DNA of 32,689 nt from JAFARZ01 sp035651595 (GCA_035651595.1 DASRFJ010000332.1:1-32689); one strand, 5' to 3'; shown: positions 24,641 to 32,080, counted from the stretch's first letter. The notes: generated from the letters alone by a model not told the origin. Made by a program: numbers and translations.

Positions 24641-25416
24641 CCGGGCTCCGCGCCGGGATCAGCAAGGTACCCCAGGTCACCGCCTGGTTCTGGATCGTCA
24701 AGGTGCTGAGCACCGCGATGGGCGAGGCCATCTCGGACTTCCTGGTGCACCGGTTCAACCCGTATCTGGCGGTCTTCCTGGGCTTCGTCGCGTTCAGCAT
24801 CGCGATCGTCGCGCAGTTCTCGGCCCGCCGGTACATCACGTGGCTGTACTGGACCACGGTCGCCATGGTCGCGATATTCGGCACGATGGTCGCCGACGCG
24901 ATGCACGTCGGCCTGCACATCACGTACAAGGTCTCCGCGTCGTTGTTCATCGTCGCGGTCGCGGTGATCCTGGTCGCCTGGTACGCGACCGAGCACACGC
25001 TGTCGATCCACAGCATCACCACACCGCGCCGCGAGTTCTTTTACTGGGCGACCGTGGTGTCCACGTTCGCCCTGGGCACCGCGACCGGCGACCTGATGGC
25101 CACCACCTTCCACCTTGGCTATCTGACCTCAGGCCTTGCGTTCACCGCGCTGATCGTCATTCCGGCGGCGGCGTACCGGTTCGGCCTGAACGGGGTCGCG
25201 GCGTTCTGGACCGCGTACATCCTCACCCGCCCGATCGGCGCCTCGTTCGCCGACTACCTGGGCTTCCCGAAGGAGGCCGGCGGTGTCGCGATCGGACACG
25301 GTCCGGTGGCGCTGGTCACCTCGATTATCTTCGTGCTGCTCGTCGGGTACTTGGCGGCCACCCGAAAAGACACGCCGGCCCGAGAAGAGGCCAGCGACTA
25401 CGCGGTACCGGTCTAG
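24610..25416 (+). CDS. COG4705-like multi-spanning membrane protein
   Basis: This 268-residue protein has about seven to eight hydrophobic segments. It contains VPQVTAWFWIVKVLSTAMGE, TEHTLSIHSITTPRRE, FYWATVVSTFALGTATGD and AYILTRPIGASFADYL, which match the pattern I associate with COG4705 proteins, whose function is not established. The first and second halves look alike (a helix pair ending in a GE or GD acidic turn), suggesting internal duplication and a possible transport role. The ATG at 24610 overlaps the methyltransferase 3' end by 31 nt. Confidence 0.82.
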   Translation: MSAGRHRDDVTGLRAGISKVPQVTAWFWIVKVLSTAMGEAISDFLVHRFNPYLAVFLGFVAFSIAIVAQFSARRYITWLYWTTVAMVAIFGTMVADAMHVGLHITYKVSASLFIVAVAVILVAWYATEHTLSIHSITTPRREFFYWATVVSTFALGTATGDLMATTFHLGYLTSGLAFTALIVIPAAAYRFGLNGVAAFWTAYILTRPIGASFADYLGFPKEAGGVAIGHGPVALVTSIIFVLLVGYLAATRKDTPAREEASDYAVPV

Positions 25417-25814
25417 CCGCGCCTGATCCGGGCGGCGAACAGGTCGCGGAGGCTTACCACACCGCGGACCTCACGGCGCTCCACCACCGGCAGGTGACGG
25501 AACCCGTGCAGCAGCATGAGCTGTGCGGCGTCCTCGACCGTGGTGTCCGGCGACGCCGCTTCCGGATCCTTCGTCATCCACGCGGATACCGGCGTGGTGG
25601 CCAGCTCACCGCCGGACGCGGCGGCACGCAGCACGTCCCGCTCGGTCAGGATGCCGGCCAGGAACTTTCCCTGCATGACGAGCGCCGATCCAGCCTTCGC
25701 CCGAACCATCGCCGCGGCGGCGGAGGCCACCGAGTCATCGGGATCCACGCACACGACCTGGGCACGTATCAGGTCGCGCAGCACAGCCTTCTCAGCCACC
25801 TTCACCGACCTCAT
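25413..25814 (-). CDS. CBS-domain pair protein
   Basis: This 133-residue protein consists of two CBS motifs: IRAQVVCVDPDDSVASAAA with GILTERDVLRAAA, then WMTKDPEAASPDTTVEDAA with HLPVVERREVRGVVSLRD. Such stand-alone pairs bind adenosyl nucleotides and regulate partners. It converges on the COG4705-like gene, and the stops share CTAG. The ATG at 25814 lies within the 3' end of the small upstream gene, so the two are coupled. Confidence 0.9.
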   Translation of the reverse strand: MRSVKVAEKAVLRDLIRAQVVCVDPDDSVASAAAAMVRAKAGSALVMQGKFLAGILTERDVLRAAASGGELATTPVSAWMTKDPEAASPDTTVEDAAQLMLLHGFRHLPVVERREVRGVVSLRDLFAARIRRG

Positions 25815-26034
25815 CAAGCTCGGGGTCGGAGTGCGGAGCGGACGGTCCGGACAGTTCCTCCGACAGCAACCGCCACAGCGAACCCGCCCAGGAGGACAGC
25901 TGCGGCCACCGCATCCAGAACAGCTGGAGCGTGGTCTCGTCGAACTCCATGTGCGCGCGCTCTGGGGAAATAGCGTCGGTGAAATCCTCGAACTGATGAA
26001 CTAGTTGCAGAAACTGGTCGGCGTTAGCTTCCAT
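25792..26034 (-). CDS. Small acidic protein of unknown function
   Basis: This 80-residue protein is acidic with aromatic clusters (FDETTLQLFWMRWPQLSSWAGSLW). I do not recognise a family. It is accepted as real because GGAGG lies six to seven bases before the ATG, composition is unlike the arginine-rich antisense noise nearby, and the 3' end overlaps the CBS-protein start by 23 nt. The WxxxxL-rich centre could form an amphipathic helix that binds the CBS partner, which is speculation. Confidence 0.68.
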   Translation of the reverse strand: MEANADQFLQLVHQFEDFTDAISPERAHMEFDETTLQLFWMRWPQLSSWAGSLWRLLSEELSGPSAPHSDPELDEVGEGG

Positions 26035-26136
26035 ACGGGTACCTCCGGGCCGGGGGAGCTAAGTGGGGAATCCATACCCAGCCGGACGGGATGACAACCC
26101 GCCGTTCGGCCAAAGCGGTTTTTAATGTGTTTCGTG

Positions 26137-26152
26137 TCCACCCATGGGTGGA
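26137..26152. promoter_or_regulatory. 16-bp perfect palindrome
   Basis: TCCACCCATGGGTGGA is a perfect palindrome in the 221-nt gene-free stretch 26035-26255. It is about 100 nt upstream of both the small acidic gene (minus) and the 15-codon ORF (plus). A dimeric repressor site is one reading. No second copy was noticed in the window. Confidence 0.4.
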
Positions 26153-26255
26153 GCCGCACAGTTCCACCTGGGGTCAAGCTCCGGGCCGACGCGGTTCCAG
26201 CCGGCTGCTCCGTAGCGTGTTTCTGGTAACCGGCCCGCTCAAGAAGGAACCGCAG

Positions 26256-26303
26256 ATGATCTACCTCCTGATCCGCTGGATCAAGCGCCGCAAGCAGCGC
26301 TAG
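26256..26303 (+). CDS. Possible 15-residue membrane-active micro-ORF
   Basis: ATG to TAG encodes MIYLLIRWIKRRKQR, a short hydrophobic helix with a strongly basic tail. AAGGA lies 5-6 nt upstream of the ATG and a strong hairpin begins 9 nt after the stop, giving a compact start-to-terminator unit. It could be a leader peptide or a small membrane protein. Coding is not proven at this length. Confidence 0.42.
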   Translation: MIYLLIRWIKRRKQR

Positions 26304-26312
26304 CCCGAACCG

Positions 26313-26344
26313 AGAACCCCGCCGGTCAGCACCGACGGGGTTCT
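26313..26344. terminator. Strong GC-rich hairpin, probably bidirectional terminator
   Basis: A 14-bp stem (26313-26326 with 26331-26344, one mismatch) has a CAGC loop. It follows the micro-ORF on the plus strand and lies about 90 nt past the 3' end of tRNA-Ala on the minus strand, so it could end transcription from both sides. There is only a short T run. Confidence 0.75.
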
Positions 26345-26432
26345 GCGCAAAGCTCCGGGACGCCAAGAAGGCGAGGGACCGATCTGGCACGAAAGTGGCA
26401 CGCGATCGAAAGCGAGCGTCGTAAATGTGCGG

Positions 26433-26505
26433 TGGAGCTAAGGGGACTCGAACCCCTGACCCCCTGCTTGCAAAGCAGGTGCTCTTCCAGCTGAGCTATA
26501 GCCCC
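26433..26505 (-). tRNA. tRNA-Ala(TGC)
   Basis: 73 nt on the minus strand. The acceptor GGGGCTA pairs with TAGCTCC (one G-U), a D arm with AGCTCAG is present, the anticodon loop is TTTGCAA with anticodon TGC, and the T arm has GGTTCGAGTCC. The discriminator is A and no CCA is encoded. Confidence 0.97.
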
Positions 26506-26680
26506 GGAGCTTCGTGGGCTCTGAACTGGGGAAACTTCCGGTACGAGCCAACACATCCAGTGTAGCGGGTGCTCGCGCCGGCAACGTGCGAAGTGCACGT
26601 GTGCGACGTGCATAAGGCACCCCAGACTCGGCGCCGCGAACACTACCCCGCGGAGGCGAGGCGAGGTTAACGTTGCAGGC

Positions 26681-27307
26681 GTGGACGGCCGGGACGTGGC
26701 GGTGATCCGGGTGCTGGTTGCCGAGGACATGCGGATCCTCGCCGATACGCTCGCCGCGGTGATGAACCTGCAAGATGACATCGAAGTCGTCGCCCAGGTG
26801 GCCGACGGCACCGCGATCGTGCCGACGGCGCTGTCGTGCCATCCGGATGTCGCCATCCTCGACATCGGCCTGCCTGGGGTCGACGGGCTCACCGCCGCGG
26901 CGGAGTTGCGTCAGCGTTGCCCCGGCTGCAAAGTGCTCATCCTGACCGCACTCGGCAAGCCGGGCAACTTGCGCCAGGCGCTGGCGGCCGGGGTTGCGGG
27001 GTTCCTCCCCAAGGAGGCACCGGCGGGCGATCTTGTCGACGCGGTGCGCAAGGTCGTCGCTGGCAAGCGCGTGATCGACTCGCAGCTGGCCCTCGCCGCG
27101 CTGGAAGTCCCCGGTAACCCGCTGTCGGCCAGGGAAACTGAGGTGCTCCGCCGCTTCGGCGGCGGCGCTGGTCCGGCCGAGATAGCCGCCGAGATGTACC
27201 TCTCCTACGGCACCGTGCGCAACTACCTCGCCTCGGCGGTCACCAAGCTCGACGCTCGCAACCGGGTCGATGCCGTCCGCATCGCCGCCGAAGCCGGCTG
27301 GCTGTAG
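26681..27307 (+). CDS. Orphan NarL/FixJ-family response regulator
   Basis: This response regulator (up to 208 residues) has acidic residues E15/D16, phosphoacceptor D61 (VAILDIGLPGVDG), the conserved T in ILTALG and the K in FLPKEAP. The LuxR HTH is at about 145-205 (LSARETEVLRRFGGG, SYGTVRNYLASAVTKL). No histidine kinase is adjacent, so it is an orphan. The start is uncertain: GTG at 26681, 26696 and 26702 are all in frame; 26681 is listed as the longest. It reads away from tRNA-Ala and converges on the glycosylase gene. Confidence 0.9.
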   Translation: MDGRDVAVIRVLVAEDMRILADTLAAVMNLQDDIEVVAQVADGTAIVPTALSCHPDVAILDIGLPGVDGLTAAAELRQRCPGCKVLILTALGKPGNLRQALAAGVAGFLPKEAPAGDLVDAVRKVVAGKRVIDSQLALAALEVPGNPLSARETEVLRRFGGGAGPAEIAAEMYLSYGTVRNYLASAVTKLDARNRVDAVRIAAEAGWL

Positions 27308-27314
27308 CCCGCGC

Positions 27315-28193
27315 TTACTTCAGCAGGCGGGACAGGCGCCGGTCGGCGAGCGGCTTGCCGCCCGTCTGGCAGGTCGGGCAGTACTGGAACGCGGAGTCGG
27401 CGAACGAGACCTCGCGGATCGTGTCACCGCAGACCGGGCACGCCTCGCCGGTGCGCCCGTGCACTCGCAAGCCGGTCTTCTTCTCGCCCTTAAGGTCCGC
27501 CGCGGCCAGGCCGGCGGAGCGCTCCACCGCGTCCCGCAGCGTCTCCACGATCGCGTCATAGAGCGTCTTGATTTCGTCCGGCGTCATGCTGGCCGCGATC
27601 TTGAACGGGGACATCTTGGCGACGTGCAGCACCTCGTCGGAGTAGGCGTTGCCGATGCCGCCGATGATGTGCTGGTCGCGGAGCACGCCCTTGATCTGAG
27701 TCCGCCGTCCGGCCAGCAGCCCGGCCAGGGTGTCGAGCGTGAAGTCGGCAGCCAGCGGGTCCGGGCCGAGCGTCGCGACCCCTGGCACGTCGGCGGGGTC
27801 ACGGACCAGGTAGACGGCGAGCCGCTTGCGGGTACCCGCCTCGGTCAGGTCGAATCCGGAGCCGTCGTCCAGCGTCAGGCGGAACATCAGCGGGCTTTTG
27901 CCCGGCTTCGGCGGCTTGTCCGGCAGCTCGTCCCGCCAGCGGAGCCAGCCGGCCCGAGCCAGATGCATGACGAGGTGCAGCTCCGCGGTACCGCCCACCA
28001 GGCCGCATGAGATGTCGAGAAACTTGCCGTGCCTGCCGACCGAGAGGATCACCTGTCCGGACAGCGCGCTCAGCGGCGGATCGAAGGTCTTGAGGACGGA
28101 AATGGACGCGGCGTCAGCACGCGCGATGGCGTGCCCTGCGGCGCGCTCGCGCAAGAACGCGGCCAGTGCCGCTACTTCCGGCAGTTCCGGCAT
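27315..28193 (-). CDS. Fpg/Nei-family DNA glycosylase
   Basis: This 292-residue base-excision repair enzyme starts MPELPEVAAL with the catalytic P2 and E3. VGRHGKFLDI carries the conserved Lys, and the H2TH segment includes LRDQHIIGGIGNAYSDEVLH. The zinc finger is C252/C255 and C272/C275 (CPVCG, YCPTCQTGGKP). The Arg usually found in the finger beta-hairpin (GRSTF or GGRGTF) is replaced by FADSAFQ, as I recall from an actinomycete subfamily; RRLSRLLK follows at the end. It could be 8-oxoguanine- or Nei-like. It starts 3 nt after the HAD stop. Confidence 0.92.
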   Translation of the reverse strand: MPELPEVAALAAFLRERAAGHAIARADAASISVLKTFDPPLSALSGQVILSVGRHGKFLDISCGLVGGTAELHLVMHLARAGWLRWRDELPDKPPKPGKSPLMFRLTLDDGSGFDLTEAGTRKRLAVYLVRDPADVPGVATLGPDPLAADFTLDTLAGLLAGRRTQIKGVLRDQHIIGGIGNAYSDEVLHVAKMSPFKIAASMTPDEIKTLYDAIVETLRDAVERSAGLAAADLKGEKKTGLRVHGRTGEACPVCGDTIREVSFADSAFQYCPTCQTGGKPLADRRLSRLLK

Positions 28194-28196
28194 GTT

Positions 28197-28910
28197 TCAT
28201 AGTGTGCCACGTGCCATGACGTCCCCGGACGCCACCAGGGCAGGCAGCTCGGCCATGTCCTCGAGCAGATGCGTCGCGCCCGCCCGGCGGAGCCTGGCCG
28301 CATCGTGCACGCCGGACAGCATCCCGACGATCATCCCGGCGCCCGCGCGCTGCGCGGCGAGGACACCGCTCTCGCTCGCGGTGGCCACGGCCATCGCCCG
28401 GACGTCGTCGCAGGCCAGCCGAAGCAGCGCGGTGAGCAGCAGATCGGGATAAGGGAACCCGCGGCCCACGTCTTCCGCGCCCAGGATCAGGTCGGCCCGC
28501 TGCCACCACCCCAGGCGTTCCAGGACGAGGCTCAGCGCGGGCCGGGAAAGACTGGCGATGAGGCAGACCTTGGTACCGCCGGCGGCCAGTTTGGTGAGCC
28601 CGTCCTCCGCTCCCGGCATCGGCCCGACACCGAACCGGTCCACCGCGGCCACGAACGAGCGCTCGAAGGCGAGGCTCGCCGCCTGTGCCCGGATCGGCTC
28701 CTCAGGGAACAGCGTGTACAGGATGTCGGCGGGCGGCCAGCCACGGGCACGGTCAAACTGCACCATCGACCGCACGTACGCCTTGGTCCCGGTCACCACG
28801 CCCTGCGTCGCGATCGCCTCAACGAATGCGCGCTCAAGCACGCTGCCGTCGAGCGCCGCGGCGCCAATCAGGTCACAACAGACAAGCGATACGGGGGGAG
28901 TATCGCGCAC
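28197..28910 (-). CDS. HAD phosphonatase-like protein with degenerate catalytic motifs
   Basis: This protein of about 237 residues clearly follows the phosphonatase-like HAD hydrolase fold of actinomycetes (ERAFVEAIATQGVVTGT, GWPPADILYTLF, GRGFPYPDLLLTALLRL, GATHLLEDMAELPAL). Motif I is CDLIGAAALD: the nucleophile D13 remains, but the usual D-x-A-G-T pattern is altered. Motif II has ASLSRP (S120). The Lys/Arg of motif III is R150. Motif IV, expected as GDTASD, is ATASES, so both metal-binding aspartates are gone. It is therefore likely catalytically impaired. The GTG at 28910 starts 13 nt after the DLW-39 stop. Confidence 0.85.
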   Translation of the reverse strand: MRDTPPVSLVCCDLIGAAALDGSVLERAFVEAIATQGVVTGTKAYVRSMVQFDRARGWPPADILYTLFPEEPIRAQAASLAFERSFVAAVDRFGVGPMPGAEDGLTKLAAGGTKVCLIASLSRPALSLVLERLGWWQRADLILGAEDVGRGFPYPDLLLTALLRLACDDVRAMAVATASESGVLAAQRAGAGMIVGMLSGVHDAARLRRAGATHLLEDMAELPALVASGDVMARGTL

Positions 28911-28923
28911 CGGGCTCGCCTTC

Positions 28924-29046
28924 TCAGTCCTGGTCGATGGCGGTGGCCTCGGTCCACAGGTCAAGCTCGGCACGGTCGGACTGAACCTTGCGCCAGACCG
29001 CGAACGCACCGATTCCGAGCAGCACGAGTACCAGCAGTTTCTTCAC
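28924..29046 (-). CDS. DLW-39 family micro-protein
   Basis: This 40-residue protein has a hydrophobic N-terminal helix (KKLLVLVLLGIGAFAVW) and a charged tail containing the DLWTEAT motif that names the family. It is a single-span membrane protein of unknown role, conserved in actinomycetes near tRNA-Ile/tRNA-Ala and gyrA. The GTG start has GGAGGA 9 nt upstream. It is the first gene of a minus-strand run with the HAD protein and the glycosylase. Confidence 0.9.
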   Translation of the reverse strand: MKKLLVLVLLGIGAFAVWRKVQSDRAELDLWTEATAIDQD

Positions 29047-29767
29047 GGCGAGGGTCCTCCACCTCGTTCGATCTCTGCATCGGCCCGCGATCAGCCGTAC
29101 AGGGCAGCTTAGCAAGGCCGCGGGGTCAGTACGCGCACCACGACGGAGGGGTTGCCGCGCTCGTCGCACCCGGCCCCGGCCGGGCACGGCTTGAGCAGGC
29201 CGAAGGCTTGACGAGCAGCCTCTTCTCCGCCAGGCAATTCCACCTTCCGGCACACGAAGTCGAGCTGGCACGAAGACCCGCGGTTGCTCTCGTGTCAATA
29301 AGGGGCCTCGTGGCGGAGGGTGCCAGATGTAAGCGTTCCGGAACAACGTGCGCTCACGGCTCGAACCCTGGACATACCGGCATATCCGGGGTCAGCGGCA
29401 GGCTCGATGGGCCTCGGTTAACGTGGCGGATTTCCCCTTCGTGGTAACGCGGCCCTCGCGCACGGGGGTCAATCCTCCACGAAGGGGCAATCTTCCACGT
29501 TGCCGGCGGGACTGCCGGTGCGTGCCTATCCCGGTAGCCGCACATTCACTCCAGCCACAGACGGCGCGCGGCCCGGCCCGGCGGCATGCCAGCGACCGGC
29601 ACGGCAAGCGCGCAATTCGCCAGCAGGGTCCGATCCGGGGGTAGGTGTCCGCAATAATTTCCGAGCGCTGCGCCGAGCCCAGGCAGACCGCTGAACGGCA
29701 AGGCCATGCAAGGACAATCCAGGATATTGCAGGCAGCCAGCACAGCAGCCGACCCCGGCGAACACAC
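29047..29767. other. 721-nt gap without a gene, holding palindromic copy B
   Basis: Between DLW-39 and tRNA-Ile no reading frame has a credible start, ribosome binding site or composition. It contains the 82-bp palindrome at 29420-29501, and a GTTCCGGAAC palindrome near 29334. Nothing else is recognised. Confidence 0.7.
29420..29501. repeat. 82-bp palindromic dispersed element, copy B
   Basis: Arms 29420-29444 and 29477-29501 pair at 23 of 25 positions (one G-U), and the 32-nt centre matches copy A except at two positions. Copy A (6608-6689) has the same total length. This copy is in better shape. A few flanking bases (GCTCGATGGGC upstream) also match copy A's surroundings. Confidence 0.82.
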
Positions 29768-29845
29768 TGGTGGGGCTACGTGGACTTGAACCACGGACCT
29801 CTTCCTTATCAGGGAAGCGCTCTAACCGAGCTGAGCTATAGCCCC
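29768..29845 (-). tRNA. tRNA-Ile(GAT), CCA encoded
   Basis: 75 nt plus an encoded CCA on the minus strand. Acceptor GGGGCTA pairs with TAGCCCC, the anticodon stem CTTCC/GGAAG encloses CTGATAA with anticodon GAT, and the T arm is CGTGG TTCAAGT CCACG. It is adjacent to the integrase side of the mobile element (integrase lies on its 5' side). Confidence 0.97.
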
Positions 29846-29939
29846 GGGTGAACCGCGCTGACCTGCACGGTAACCGGCAGGGTTCATCGTAGCGCATCCG
29901 GGTGCGTGGTTACGCTGCGGTGGCTCACCTCATACTCTC

Positions 29940-29974
29940 CAGATTGTTACCGCTTCTGCGTAGAACCGCAGAAC
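29940..29974. promoter_or_regulatory. Operator-like site A upstream of the integrase operon
   Basis: CAGATTGTTACC (29940-29951) is followed by GCTTCTGCG and, after 6 nt, CGCAGAA, giving a perfect 7-bp dyad (29954-29960 and 29967-29973). The same composite lies upstream of the GntR gene at 31649-31690. It is placed 25 nt before the first gene of the integrase unit. Confidence 0.6.
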
Positions 29975-29998
29975 TTCCGGAGAGACAGGAGAGGCCAG

Positions 29999-30295
29999 AT
30001 GGAGCTGGGCATCCAGCAGCGCGCCGACGTCAGCCGGGCACGCGAGACGCTGAAAGAGTCGAAGAACACCGTCCACGGCAGCCACGCGGCGGTCCTCACG
30101 ATATGGGCAAAACTCGAGCTCTCCTGCGAGCGGCTCCTTGACGTCGTCGACGAGCTCACCGACGGCACCCGTACCGAGCCCGGGCCGCGTGACCTGCTCG
30201 CCATCGCGCAGGGCCAGGTCGCCGAGCTGGCCCGGACCATCGCCGGGATCGAGGCGGCCGGCGTGCAGGCATGGAAGGGGCAGGCCCGTGCGTGA
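29999..30295 (+). CDS. Small element-encoded protein, upstream of the integrase
   Basis: This 98-residue protein of no recognised family looks helical, with a heptad-like pattern in RARETLKESKNTVHGSHAA and LDVVDELTDG. A position directly before an integrase would suit an excisionase-like partner, but no HTH is recognised. ATG at 29999 has AGGAG upstream. Its end overlaps the integrase start by 8 nt. Confidence 0.72.
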   Translation: MELGIQQRADVSRARETLKESKNTVHGSHAAVLTIWAKLELSCERLLDVVDELTDGTRTEPGPRDLLAIAQGQVAELARTIAGIEAAGVQAWKGQARA

Positions 30296-31187
30296 GGCCG
30301 ACGAGGACCTGTGGCACCTCTACGAGCTGGACATGAGGCAGCGCCGCCTGTCGGCCAACACGATCGCCAACTACCGGCACACGATCGCGCTGCTGTCGGC
30401 CGCGCTGCCCGAGCCCGGCCTGGCCGCCGCGACCAGCGCGCAGGTATCGGCGTGGCTGGCCTCGTTCGCCCCGGACGGGACGAGCGCGCAGTCCGCGGCC
30501 AGCCACGCCAGCTACTTCCGCCGCGCCCGCACGTTCTTCGCCTGGGCCCAGAAGATGGAGCTGACCGACGCATCGCCCATGGCGAAGATGGACACCGTCC
30601 GCGAGGACAGCCCGGAGATCCCGGTGCCCGACGTCGCCGACATCGTCAAGGTCCTCGCCGCGTGCCAGGGCAGGGACTTCCGGGCGCGGCGCGACCTGGC
30701 CATGATGCGGGTCATGCTGGAGACCGGGACGCCGCGCGCCGCCGCGATCGCCGGCCTGCTCAAGGACCAGGTCGACATGCGCCGCGACCAGATCACCGTG
30801 ATGGACAAGGGCCGCAGGGAGCGCACCGTCCCGTTCGGCGCCAGGACCGCTCACGCCCTCACCCTGTACCTGCGCCTCCGGGCCCAGCACCCGAAGGCCG
30901 GCAAGCTGCCGCAGCTGTTCCTCGGCAAGCGCGGCGCCATGACCCGCGACGGGGTGTACCAGGTGATCGAGGCCCGCTGCGAGCAGGCCGGCGTCCCGGT
31001 GATCTCGCCGCACAAATGGCGGCACTTCACCGCCGACGCCTGGTTCGCCGCCGGCGGCTCCGAAGGCGACGCCATGGCCCTGTTCGGCTGGTCGACCCCG
31101 GCCATGGCGCACCGGTACGCCAGGTCGGCCGCCGCCAGGCGCGCCCAGGCGCACGCCCGCGAAGCCGCCCTGGCTGACCGGGTCTAG
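30288..31187 (+). CDS. Tyrosine recombinase/integrase
   Basis: This 299-residue recombinase has an N-terminal SAM-like core-binding domain (about 5-100) and a catalytic domain. Catalytic residues are R150, K174, H242, R245 (PHKWRHFTADAWF) and nucleophile Y277 (MAHRYARSA). The second His of the usual motif is replaced by W268 (LFGWSTPAMAHRY), as in several actinomycete integrases. GTG at 30288 follows a GGAAGGGG ribosome binding site and overlaps the small gene. It converges with the GntR gene and overlaps its 3' end by 161 nt. Confidence 0.92.
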   Translation: MREADEDLWHLYELDMRQRRLSANTIANYRHTIALLSAALPEPGLAAATSAQVSAWLASFAPDGTSAQSAASHASYFRRARTFFAWAQKMELTDASPMAKMDTVREDSPEIPVPDVADIVKVLAACQGRDFRARRDLAMMRVMLETGTPRAAAIAGLLKDQVDMRRDQITVMDKGRRERTVPFGARTAHALTLYLRLRAQHPKAGKLPQLFLGKRGAMTRDGVYQVIEARCEQAGVPVISPHKWRHFTADAWFAAGGSEGDAMALFGWSTPAMAHRYARSAAARRAQAHAREAALADRV

Positions 31188-31632
31188 GCGGTAACGGCTC
31201 GATGACGACCTCGGCCCGCGACGCGTCGAACAGCTCCTCGCCGCGTCCGGGCCGGTCCACGCTCAGCACCGGCACCCCCTCCGGCACCCCCACCTTCCGC
31301 CGCTCAGCCGGCGTCGGCATCCTCGCCGTCACCTTGTCACCCCTCCCGACCTTCACCGTGATCCTGGGCGGCACGCTCGCGACGAACGTTCCCGCCCCAC
31401 GCCGCGTCTCCACTAGCCCCTCCTCACGCAGCATCCGCAACGCAGACCGCGCAGTGTCCTGCGAGATGTCGTACAGCGACATAAGCGCGTTCTCACCCAG
31501 AACGCTATCCCCGCGGCGCTTTGTCATGATCTGCTGCCGGAGCAGTGCGGCGACCTGGACGTAGACAGGTATCCGGCCGCCCGGGTCCAGGTCAGACGGG
31601 TTGGGCACCCCGCCGTCACCGGTGTCAGTCAT
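31027..31632 (-). CDS. GntR-family regulator (KorSA-like), 3' extended into the integrase
   Basis: This protein of up to 201 residues has a GntR HTH at about 20-88 (PVYVQVAALLRQQI, LMSLYDISQDTARSALRMLREEGLVETRRGAGTF spread over the helices). After GEELFDASRAEVVIE (about 145) the sequence becomes an Arg/Pro/Trp-rich tail that is antisense to the integrase. The real protein probably ended near 31195 and its stop was lost, or the boundary was moved by recombination. KorSA regulators control excision and transfer in AICEs. Its own upstream site matches that before the integrase operon. Confidence 0.82.
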   Translation of the reverse strand: MTDTGDGGVPNPSDLDPGGRIPVYVQVAALLRQQIMTKRRGDSVLGENALMSLYDISQDTARSALRMLREEGLVETRRGAGTFVASVPPRITVKVGRGDKVTARMPTPAERRKVGVPEGVPVLSVDRPGRGEELFDASRAEVVIEPLPPRPGQPGRLRGRAPGRAWRRPTWRTGAPWPGSTSRTGPWRRLRSRRRRTRRRR

Positions 31633-31648
31633 GGCCCAGAGGGTATAT

Positions 31649-31690
31649 CAGATCGTTACCCTCTGTGCTTCTCCGCAACTGCGCAGAAGC
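31649..31690. promoter_or_regulatory. Operator-like site B upstream of the GntR gene
   Basis: CAGATCGTTACC (31649-31660) is followed after 6 nt by GCTTCTCCGCA, then AC, then TGCGCAGAAGC (31667-31690), a nearly perfect 11-bp dyad. It shares both the 12-mer and the GCTTCT/AGAAGC half-sites with site A. The dyad itself lies 35-58 nt upstream of the GntR start, suggesting autoregulation. Confidence 0.6.
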
Positions 31691-31885
31691 ACCGCAGTGC
31701 CTGTAACCTGAGCACTGCGCTGCCCGGGCCGATCAGCCCGCGAGCATATGGCCGGAGGTCTATCCCACCCCCGATGGCCTCCCGGTCCTCTCCCAGCGGG
31801 CCGGTCCCCGGGCAGCGCCGCCGGCCCGGGTCAAGGGACAGCCCGGGCCGGCGACAGCCCACATCACCCCGGACGGGAGGCACCC

Positions 31886-32080
31886 GTGAGCCGAGAATGG
31901 GCCGGCGACCTGGCCCGCGCCCCTGGCCCGCGCTCCGCCAGGCACCGGCACTGCTGCCCCAGCCTGGCGCGGCGCGCCGCCAGCGCCATCACCCGGGCAT
32001 CGGCCCGCGCCGCCGCCACGCTGCTGCGGCCCGCCCACGCCCTGTACACGAAACTGGAGGTCATCGCATGGCCGAGATAA
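31886..32080 (+). CDS. Small basic element protein
   Basis: This 64-residue Ala/Arg-rich protein contains HCCPSL. It has no recognised family. The GTG start has GGGAGG 7 nt upstream, and the end overlaps the next gene by 13 nt, which supports an operon. A stretch of 195 nt before it (31691-31885) holds no gene. Confidence 0.6.
   Translation: MSREWAGDLARAPGPRSARHRHCCPSLARRAASAITRASARAAATLLRPAHALYTKLEVIAWPR

Noticed and set aside
26001..26390. Minus-strand ORF of 129 codons across the micro-ORF region
   Set aside because: It runs through the terminator hairpin and has no ribosome binding site; the composition is noise-like.
28924..29346. 140-codon minus-strand ORF extending DLW-39 upstream
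   Set aside because: The family length is about 40 residues and a GTG with GGAGGA is at 29046; the upstream part is unrelated sequence.
29768..29845. tRNA-Ile 3' end as attL of the integrative element
   Set aside because: The integrase lies beyond the 5' end of the tRNA, and no matching direct repeat of the 3' end is seen in the window.
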